Source of the DNA: Phymatolithon calcareum
Lineage: Eukaryota > Rhodophyta > Florideophyceae > Hapalidiales
Direction of reading: 5' to 3'
Length of the DNA stretch: 64,000 nt
NCBI GenBank assembly: GCA_977006965.1
Contig: OZ345356.1
Location: forward strand, 2,914,001 to 2,978,000
The notes beneath the pieces were generated by a model. It saw only the letters and a list, made by a program, of their open reading frames with translations. It was not told the origin of the DNA and ran no database searches. A program made the translations under genes and the position numbers. Below, one piece after another: positions 56,535-64,000 of the stretch. Position 1 is the stretch's first letter. Each line of letters begins with the position of its first letter.

Positions 56535-57265
56535 AGTTAGCCTGGGACCACCAAAGATGAGAAGACGTCATTTTCGGAAAGTATGCAGAACACCGCCGGG
56601 ACCGAATGCGAGTTCTGTGCCGACTGGGACCACTAAAGATGAGGAGACGTCATCAAGCAGAAAGGTTTGCATTAAGCCCGGTAAGACACAAAAAGCGCCT
56701 TGAAGAAACAGAAGAGTACGTTGGAAGAGATGAGGACGTAAGGGAAGCAATGGAGGATATTGAATATCTCAAGATGTATGATGGCTTGCGACAAGCCCTT
56801 CAGAAAGCCCAGGAGAGATCTGTCACGGAGAAGAGGAGGAGAGAAGAAACAATTAAGGTATGGGAAAAGGAAGAAGAAGGCAGATCAATGAAGATTCCTA
56901 TTGAAGGCAAGCTACCAGGGATCCTTTACATAGGAGAAAGAACAACACGTTAAAGTTGCCTAAGGTTGGCATTCAACCGAGCACCCCTTTGGAGGAAATC
57001 AGTGTTGGGTGCTTACTGGGGGATTACCGCGGTGATCGAACTAGTCGCTTTAGAACGTACTCTAACGTCATCGAAGATGAGTACAGAAATTGAGGTTGAG
57101 TGCAAGAGACTCACAGGTGCTCTTGTTGGGAGAGAATTACGAATCAAGAACGTTCTGAGCAGCGAGATGACTTTAGCGTAGAGATTATGCAAGAGCTTCC
57201 CCGTTACTCCAAGGTGAGGCTTTGGAAGCTCTCAAAAATAAAATCATCAAATATCCCGTTCTAGT
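56535..57265 (+). mobile_element. L-A LINE 3' part with local 82-bp duplication
   Basis: KYAEHRRDRMRVLCRLGPLKMRRRH, then the charged helical region (56606-56953), a TAA, and 56966-57181 (FNRAPLWRKSVLGAYWG, VECKRLTGALVGRELRIK). The 3' tail is gaggctttggaagctctcaaaaataaaatcatcaaatatccc. At the 5' end the block ctgggacca-c-aaagatgag-agacgtca occurs at 56542-56570 and again at 56624-56652, a duplication of the target or template at the truncation point. Confidence 0.85.
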
Positions 57266-57279
57266 CAGCCCAGCAATTC

Positions 57280-57850
57280 CCTTGCAAGAATATGAAGTGA
57301 AACTGCGTGACGCATGGACACCACTGGAAATTAATACGTTTGGCACTTTCGGAATCGAATGGCAACAGGCCAGGCACTGGACATCAGCTGTGGCGAGGAG
57401 GGCACATCCAGGTAAGGCCACGTGCAAAAATTGATTGGTCTTTCCTCTCATTATCGATCGTTCCTTTTTAATATTTCTCTATCTCAACGCAGGCGCTTTT
57501 TCGAATCAGTTTTGTCTCTTAGTTTCTCTACATACAACCACAAAACTTTTGCCTCTATGCTGGAGCTATGCTTACCGATTTAGCTTCTGTGCCAGCTGAA
57601 ATGCCTCCATGAGGCCGCGGCGCTCGATGGTTGTAAAGCATCCTCCTTCACAGGTCGAAAAGCACTAATCCAGCTGTCAGCGCTCTTCTGGGGTCAAAAA
57701 ATACATCGATACAGGCCCGAACTCGGAGCAGACCGGGAATTCAGCGCATGTCATTTCTGGTATACATATTTTCTGTCCAGCGATACTGCAGTAAACATGG
57801 CTTCGGCCCATCAAAATTGCGCATATCCATCAATTCATTCTCACACGGCA
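57280..57850. other. No gene recognised
   Basis: Short ORFs only, between the L-A tail and the helical pseudogene. Confidence 0.3.
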
Positions 57851-57857
57851 TTATAAC

Positions 57858-59473
57858 CTACATGATCGTCCCAAGACGATCGAACTGCACATATCTCCCT
57901 GCTTTGTCGTTCTCCATGCACAACATCAAATGCGACAACCAAACCGTTTCAACAATTTTAACCGCTTCTCGCGGTCTACAACACCTGCTCCGCACTACAT
58001 TACCCACTGCTAACATTGCGCATTCTTCCACATGCTCAAATCGACGAGAAGTTAAACCAAACCCTTCTTTACAAAACAGCAACCTATGTAAGTTAATGAC
58101 CATTTCTTTCATCGCAATAGTGATGATGGTTTCACAATTTAGATACCACTAACAAGCTATTTTCGCAAAAATCCGAACGACCTCTTGACTTTATTCCCGT
58201 TCAGAAAGCGTCTCACTGACTTTCCAAATCGGTGGCCATAGTTTTTGTATGTGAAATATCACACCCGGTCCTGCCGTTCGCCATCGCTCTCGATCCTGGA
58301 AAATCGCAGATATCACATTTAGTGCCCAACGCACACCATCCATGCTTGTCACATCCACCGCGAACATTCGAAGAGTCAGCAAAAGAGCTCTCAACGTTTC
58401 CTTGAAACAACCAAGCGCGCACATATGCTCGAGTTCGGTATTACATCCGACGCCTTTTCTTTCTGCCAATCCGTGAATGCGCATTTGGTATTTGTGGAAG
58501 ATCTAAGATAACGCCCACAAAGATGCTCTCCCTAAAAATGGAGGAAGATGCGGTGTTGGTTGTCTTAGTCGCAAGCAATACAACAGCTCGAGCTCAAATG
58601 AGAGCAACCTTTTCTTGAATCACCTTCGCCCATGCACTCAAAACAGCGCAATGAGCAAGAGCGTATCGAACACCAGCTCCAGTCAGACGTGTAATTCGAG
58701 CAACGGATATGAGGGAGCCTGCAAGGATCTGAGCTTCCGCAACAAGCGGTGCACCGCGTTCAGTCGAAGACAGCTGGTGCTTGTCACCGACAAGCCATAA
58801 CTTTGAGGGCCGCTTACCAGAAAATTGCAAATCCTGCTGCAGCAGCGGTCCAGGCCTCCTTTTCAGGTTCCGGCGCGTTTGCAAGGGCGCTGACCCATGA
58901 GCTGAGCAACAGCTGCGGCGAGGAGAACACATCTTGGTTTGGGTGCCGATTTGAATGATGCACTGATCGTTGGAATGCACATAGAATTGAAGGACTCCAC
59001 GGAAGAGGTGACGATATCTGCATAAGGGCGAAATTCTCATGAAGAGTTTCAAGAATGCGACCGCTAGCATGAGCAGCGAGCTTTAACAGCACGTATAGAC
59101 CCCTCATCGGACCGGCGCCAGACAGCACAATCGAGAGGTGTGTGCTACTATTCAGTGTGTGCAGACGTGCAGAACACAGCCTCGGCGACACGATTGCCTT
59201 CTGCGAAGGATGCCGGACGGAGAGACCTCACTTGTGTGCACGCACGTCGTGAAGAGCTGTGGAACTGGCGGAGGGTGCGGACTTTCTAGAAAATATATGA
59301 CGTGCGAACTTCAAGACACGCAGCAACTGTCCCGAAATCGGCATCACAGCAGGAAGATCAAATTCCAACCCTTTTAAAAAAGGGTTCCATTTCCTCATCG
59401 CCGCGCAACACTGCTGTGCGTACGTATGATAGCGAACGGCCGAAGGAGACATCGCGGCACGGACGACAGGCAT
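57858..59473 (-). pseudogene. Unknown helical (HEAT-like) host protein, broken
   Basis: The minus strand reads as amphipathic helices in successive frames: MRKWNPFLKGLEFDLPAVM, LYVLLKLAAHASGRILETLHENF, LLLSSWVSALANAPEPEKEAW, LAGSLISVARITRLTGAGVRYALAH, LGCFKETLRALLLTLRMFAVDV, WALNVISAIFQD, then MVINLHRLLFCKEGFG and VEECAMLAVGNVVRS. The composition fits an alpha-solenoid or similar host protein with multiple frameshifts. No family can be named. The GC-rich block to the right would be its promoter side. Confidence 0.4.
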
Positions 59474-59479
59474 ACTGGA

Positions 59480-60010
59480 CGTGCGCGCGCGCGGAGAGTT
59501 ATCAACTCAATGCTAGATGGCTACTACCGCCGCGGAAATCCGCTGCCGACCGGGCGCGCTGCGACTGACCGACCGCTGCTGCGCTCCCCGCGTCGCTGCT
59601 GTTCGCTCGCTCGCTGCGGGCCGCACATTTGTTGCGCATGTGACGCACCGCTGCCGTGGTTTGCGTCGCTGTGCCGCGCGCAGCGGACAGCGCTTCGCGG
59701 ATGGATGTGTTGAATAGAATTCTTGGGCTTTAGCTCTTCCTCGACAGACGACTATAACGAGAAAGGAAGTAGACACACACAAGATGCTCCTTTGCCTCGT
59801 GCGGGCATTCCTCGTGCACCGCACGGGCGCGGCGTCGATTTGCGGCCCTCTTCCGCTGGGCATGCTTGCTTTCTTCTGGCGCGTATGCCGCACGGAAAGA
59901 TTTCCGACTGGGCGAAAGGGACGCTGTGCACACGAGGCTCCGCCTGTGCGCCCCGCGTTGAGAACGGGTTTTTGCGACAGCGATGTGTGCACGGCATGTG
60001 TGACGGTTTG
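59480..60010. promoter_or_regulatory. GC/CpG-rich block, possible promoter region
   Basis: Runs such as cgtgcgcgcgcgcgg and gctcgctcgctgcgggcc mark a GC-rich, CpG-rich island between the minus-strand helical pseudogene and a plus-strand ORF at 59784. A bidirectional promoter is possible; this is from composition and position only. Confidence 0.3.
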
Positions 60011-60140
60011 TGGTGTCGTCGTCACGGGGTGGGCTTACGACTGTCAGTGCGAGATCGGGCACGTTGAGAGAAATTTTCGCAAAGGGTTCAGAGAGATGTG
60101 CTCTATGCGATTGCAAAGCGAGCGTCTATGCGCTCGCTGA
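59784..60140 (+). CDS. Hypothetical ORF with possible signal segment
   Basis: 118 codons starting MLLCLVRAFLVHRTGAAS with a second hydrophobic stretch (LPLGMLAFFWRVC) and a Cys cluster (CDSDVCTACVTVC). No family recognised; GC-rich sequence yields long ORFs by chance. Confidence 0.2.
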   Translation: MLLCLVRAFLVHRTGAASICGPLPLGMLAFFWRVCRTERFPTGRKGRCAHEAPPVRPALRTGFCDSDVCTACVTVCGVVVTGWAYDCQCEIGHVERNFRKGFREMCSMRLQSERLCAR

Positions 60141-60345
60141 AGGAATTCGATCCATTGAGTGTGAAAACTCAATCGATAGAACTCACATTTGGATTAAGAG
60201 TGCACGGGTTTTTGCAGACGATTTTGTCGTGCTATGTGACCAATCATGGAGATATTTGTGGACGTAATTTGGTCTGTGATTCGGTACACCTCAAATAATT
60301 TTATATTATTACCAATCATGCATGTTGTGAGCACGACACTTGCAT

Positions 60346-60453
60346 AAAATTGTGTTTGAGTCTTGTGAGCACGCTCGTGCTAGATCGAAGTGTCGACACT
60401 TCGACCAGTAATTGACATGCTCGATCGTGCTGACAAGAATCAAACTCAAATTG
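60346..60453. repeat. Long imperfect hairpin with a perfect 20-bp palindrome at its centre
   Basis: Arms aattgtgtttgagtcttgtgagcacg (left) and cgtgctgacaagaatcaaactcaaatt (right) pair with few mismatches. The centre tcgaagtgtcgacacttcga at 60385-60404 is a perfect palindrome. A short hairpin agcgagcg-tctatg-cgctcgct lies upstream at 60117-60138. Confidence 0.75.
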
Positions 60454-60459
60454 TTCAAC

Positions 60460-61960
60460 CCGTCTATCGTTCACTGAAGTGCTGTAGTGATACAGTAAGG
60501 TAGAGGATGATCTACGTACGACAATTGTCCATGGTAAGCTCCAGGTTCAATACTCTACTGAACTGTGGAAGACAATATAGTTGTGTCACATGGCAGCATT
60601 AAAGGTGTTGTAAATCTTGAACCTAGATCGGATGCCTAGTGACAGAAATGAATATTCCAAATCGATACATAACAGCTGCCGTTCCTGCATCTTTTCAACA
60701 GCTGATTTACAAATCCGCTTTGGGGGAAAGAAAAAAGTTACAATACTGTACCTTGATACATAAAGTCGAGTACAGTTGCACGAAACTAGCATATTCTTCA
60801 CAAACGCGTCGGGCGTCTTTCATAATGGCCATCGCCGAGATATGGCGATCTCTACATCTGATTCTCAGTTCGGTGCCGTTCCAGAATAATATGGGTCTGG
60901 AGCGAAATCAGAATATATGGGCACACCTCAGAAATGGAACCGCATCACGGGTACCGAAAATAGAATGCCAGCGCGAGGCAGGACGGTGAAAAGTACAGTG
61001 CAGTACTGTGCTGGTGTGAGTGGCATTGATTGAAGACAAATCATACGAGACCAAGTCATTCATGAGAAGTCACTGCTGTCCATGCTTCTATAGGGAAGAG
61101 CCATTTAGCGGATGAGACATCAATTGTAAAAACGCTGCACACTGCGTTTTGCAACGCTGAACACCATACCTTTTACGTTACATGGGAAGATTGCGGTAGA
61201 AATTCGCTTGTTCAATTCGTCTTCTTGAGCGATAACTGCAATTATTTGTGCAGATACACTAAGTCACTTCTAAAACGCTCTGCAGATGCTTTTATGTTTT
61301 CGTCTAGTACTGTATAGTACTGACGAGAAAGAGCTATTTAAGTACTTCGTATGATATGGGGTAAGCAGAAATGGGACTTTTGTATTCTTGCTAATTGGGA
61401 CAGAAAAAACTTCCTCTTACCTTTTTACATGCAAAAATGGTTGCAATGGACTCGCAACACTGTCCTTGTACACACTAGCATGTACCGTACGTACAATAAA
61501 ATTGTGCGGGAAAACTTGAGTATGACCAGCATTCATGCGAATTCACCTTCGGAAGCACTGTAAATGCACTCGTCCCCATTCCTCCTTGGTCACCAATTTC
61601 GAATGCGCAAACTGCGTCATAGAATGAAAGACAGATTTTGTAGTTTCTACAAAAGCCATACTCAGCCTTTTCTCAACCGTTCATCAAATACATTCGCAGT
61701 CGTTCATTTTTAAAAAATAAAAGGTATCGGAAGACAATACAGCTCCTGAGGTTGTTGCAGAGCGCCATAAATGCATGTCACAAGTAAGCCAAAAGCCAGA
61801 TCTTCCTGTCCTGTAATGCACGCGCTTGTGCGCGGCACAGGTTCCCTTCGGTTGCTGCGAAGGGACGCTCCCCCCGAGGGGCGTGCTGGAGTCAGAGAAG
61901 GCATTCGGGAAGTTATAAGTTTTTCCACTAAGCTCCCTTTGCGACATGGAAGAGCCTTTG
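60460..61960. other. No gene recognised
   Basis: Short ORFs only. A tcccttcg...cgaaggga hairpin lies near 61840-61865. Confidence 0.35.
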
Positions 61961-61963
61961 TCA

Positions 61964-62150
61964 CAGTCTTAGAATGGACGAGCGTCGCCTGGTCCGTCAG
62001 GTACTGATCCAATGCGTCAGACCAACACTCGAATCAATCTTTGGTGACTTACCTAGCTTAGACATCCAGACCGCAGTCCATCTTGCTAACAATATAGTAG
62101 AGGGGTAAAAACGTAGACCGTCAAATCGCTGCTAGACCCATTAGGGGAAA
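61964..62150 (+). mobile_element. L-C LINE 3' end fragment
   Basis: MDERRLVRQVLIQCVRPTLES and FGDLPSLDIQTAV match RLVRRILVQCVLRTYASLLGD and DISNQNIESSI of the L-C copy at 33097-33459. The 3' end tagacccattaggggaaaaagg matches tagcctcttaggggaataaag. Confidence 0.75.
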
Positions 62151-62159
62151 AAGGCAAAA

Positions 62160-63010
62160 TGAATGAATCCAAAAGCAATGAATAACAATTTTGAGGCCCT
62201 CATTGCGAAAATCGCTCCTCCACATTATGCCACGCTCGGTGTACAATCAGACCATTTTTGAACTCTCTGTCACGACAGTGTCCTCAGCTGACTTTTACGA
62301 GAGCGGAGGGCCTGCGACGGACTCACTACAAAATTTCCGTTACATTTGGTTCAAAAAATAAGGCCCAAGGAGCTCTATTCGAAATAATCAAACTTGACGC
62401 ACTCGCACCTACCGCTGGCCAGGTGTTGCTCAAATACGCCCTCTCCCGGTCCGTCGTTGCGCAACTGGGGCGGTCACTACCTCATGTCCGTTTCACGAAA
62501 AGAACCGTTTCTTCGCAGTCCGTCCGCTCGCTACAAAACGCAGTACCGGAGCATTGGGACAGTGTCCCCGCACGTGCTGCGTGACATCGCGTCACACAGA
62601 GGTCCAGTCGTCACTCCTTGCGCCAGTCCTACCACCGTTTCTTATGCAATGACTTATAAAAAGTAGTGAGACATGGATCTATTGTAGAAATTAGCATCAA
62701 GGGGCCCTATTCTTGTGATAGTAGGCCTTCTTGTCTAAAGCGAGCGGTGTGCCGGTAGCAGAGGGTACACTTGCTTTTAAATGTTGCGTAACAGCAACAT
62801 TCATTGCGTACGTGAACATGAAAACTTTTAAGTGCACGCACCGTGCCGCTGCAGCTACTGCAGGAGCAAAGTGGGCGACCCGACCGCAGTTGAATATGAC
62901 TTATCCGAATAAATCAGATGCACGAAATCGGAATCACTAAGCCAGAGATCACGGGTCCCTTGTCCGTAATACTTTCCCGCGGGAGTGACTCACTGTCGTT
63001 CAGGCTGCAA
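62160..63010. other. Unassigned, may contain gypsy 5' LTR or leader
   Basis: An ORF at 62258-62584 has no recognisable motif. The stretch just before the gypsy gag would be expected to hold an LTR and primer-binding site, but without the second LTR it cannot be defined. Confidence 0.3.
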
Positions 63011-63012
63011 GG

Positions 63013-63432
63013 ATGCACACTCGGGGCCAGACAAGAGGTTTGACCGCCAGTAGCGTTCCGCAGACTATTGTAGAGACCATCTCTCCACCTCCTCTCATGC
63101 GAATCACCACGAAACACTTTGTGGAATTCAAGCTGGAGAGGGAGATTCATGAACGTGGCGTAACGGAGAAGAACAGTGATTCAAACATGAACATGCCTTT
63201 TAATACCTACCGTGACTCGATCTCTAAGGCTATTCTGAGATTGTCCGTGCTTGGTGGCTGGGTTCTTGTGGACTGTATCGAGGAAATCTCTGAAGAGCAT
63301 CTGAAGGCTAGTGTGGTAACGTACGCTGTCATCAAGCCCGAAAATTTTGACTTCGCGCGTCTTGATGAGGGGATAAGTCAGCTTAAGGTGGAACGAGGTG
63401 ATATCAACACTAGAATCGAAGTTCAAGTTTAG
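63013..63432 (+). pseudogene. Ty3/gypsy gag, N-terminal part
   Basis: 139 codons: HFVEFKLEREIHERGVTEKN, PFNTYRDSISKAIL and VDCIEEISEEHLKASV, the layout of gypsy gag capsid N-terminal parts (short helical segments before the capsid core). It ends at TAG 63430, and the next codon already belongs to integrase, so the gag C terminus, protease, RT and RNase H are deleted. Confidence 0.65.
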
Positions 63433-64000
63433 ATCTTCGTTTTCGGAACGACGGACGTGCTGGTTAGCGACCAAGCGTCCCATTTCAAGAACAAGCTTCT
63501 GCATGAGCTCAATGAAGAGATCTGAGCGAACCACGATTTACCACGGCGTATTCCCCATGGGCTAATGGGGCTGTTGAGCGTGTTTCCCGTGAAGTACTAC
63601 GGGCGTGCAAAGCTTTATCAAGTGAATGGAGACTGGCACTGCGCGATTGGCCTTCTATCACCGAGGCCATACAAAGCGTTATCAAGCATGCACAGTCTAT
63701 GAGTCTTGGGCTGCGAGACTCGTCAGTACCACGCGTGTACCGTACTCCTCTCAAAGTTTTCACTGGTCATCAACCTGCGAGGCCATTGATGCGTGCTTTG
63801 CTGTTATCTAAATTCGCGAAAGCCTACACCAAAGATGATGTGCTGGCTCTCCAACACGTAAATGTCGATTCTATGCAGACGGTTCTTCTTGGCATGCATC
63901 GGGAAGTTCACAAGAAACGATCTGCTGCGCGGCAGCGTCAAATCGAGAATCACAACAAGCGAACAAACGTCCGGACAGCAAACTTTACAGATGGTGATAT
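63433..64000 (+). pseudogene. Ty3/gypsy integrase, C-terminal part, runs off the window
   Basis: FGTTDVLVSDQASHFKNKLL (second catalytic Asp) in the gag frame, a TGA and frameshift near 63525-63543, then an open frame to the right edge: AYSPWANGAVERVSREVLRA (catalytic Glu), WPSITEAIQSVIKHAQ, TPLKVFTGHQPARPL and a basic C terminus. It continues past 64000. Confidence 0.85.

Noticed and set aside
57748-58152. 134-codon plus-strand ORF
   Set aside because: It is antisense to the better supported helical pseudogene and has no motif of its own.
59513-60025. 170-codon minus-strand ORF
   Set aside because: Lies in the GC-rich block with several other open frames; composition gives no sign of a real protein.

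Overview
This is a stretch of eukaryotic nuclear DNA made almost entirely of transposable-element remains. I see no operons, ribosome binding sites, rRNA genes or CRISPR arrays. The only recognisable housekeeping sequence is a broken mnmA/TRMU-type tRNA 2-thiouridylase relic. The mixture of Ty1/copia, Ty3/gypsy, APE-type LINE, PIF/Harbinger and piggyBac sequences, with moderate GC and few introns, would fit a repeat-rich alga (a florideophyte red alga such as Chondrus is my best guess) or another repeat-rich protist. The taxon is inference, not something read from the sequence.

Layout. 0.1-0.6 kb: PIF/Harbinger transposase relic. 1.2-9.0 kb: a full-structure Ty1/copia element on the minus strand with two nearly identical LTRs; between RNase H and the 3' LTR it carries an oppositely oriented 350-codon ORF with a papain-like Cys/His/Asp arrangement, the most unusual item in the window. 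9.3-10.0 kb: a palindromic MITE-like element. 10.2-13.8 kb: a diverged direct duplication of an unknown coiled-coil gene. 14-16 kb: nothing recognised. 16.1-22.2 kb: a LINE (called L-D here) whose ORF1 has a PHD-like zinc cluster and whose ORF2 has endonuclease and reverse transcriptase; a minus-strand LINE of another family (L-A) is inserted in its endonuclease. 22.5-23.2 kb: 144-bp tandem repeats and a small foldback cluster. 23.2-27 kb: AT-rich, no gene recognised.

27.5-39 kb is a graveyard of 5'-truncated LINE 3' ends of three families, L-A, L-B and L-C (names local to this annotation). Several insertions can be read exactly from 12-14 bp target-site duplications, including a tRNA-derived SINE at 37446-37732. 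The mnmA relic (30.0-30.6 kb) and a minus-strand coiled-coil ORF (33.6-34.2 kb) lie among them. 39-45 kb: unassigned ORFs, a strong 22-bp hairpin, and a retroelement relic ending in RNase H. 46.4-49.1 kb: copia and gypsy pol relics. 49.1-51.7 kb: a piggyBac element with inverted termini. 54.7-57.3 kb: more L-A copies. 57.8-59.5 kb: a broken minus-strand helical protein gene. 59.5-60.1 kb: a GC-rich block. 63.0-64.0 kb: a gypsy element in which gag is fused directly to the end of integrase, open at the right edge.

Nearly every coding region has in-frame stops or frameshifts, so most entries are pseudogenes. The antisense ORF at 2339-3391 is the longest uninterrupted ORF that is not an obvious transposase or polymerase.
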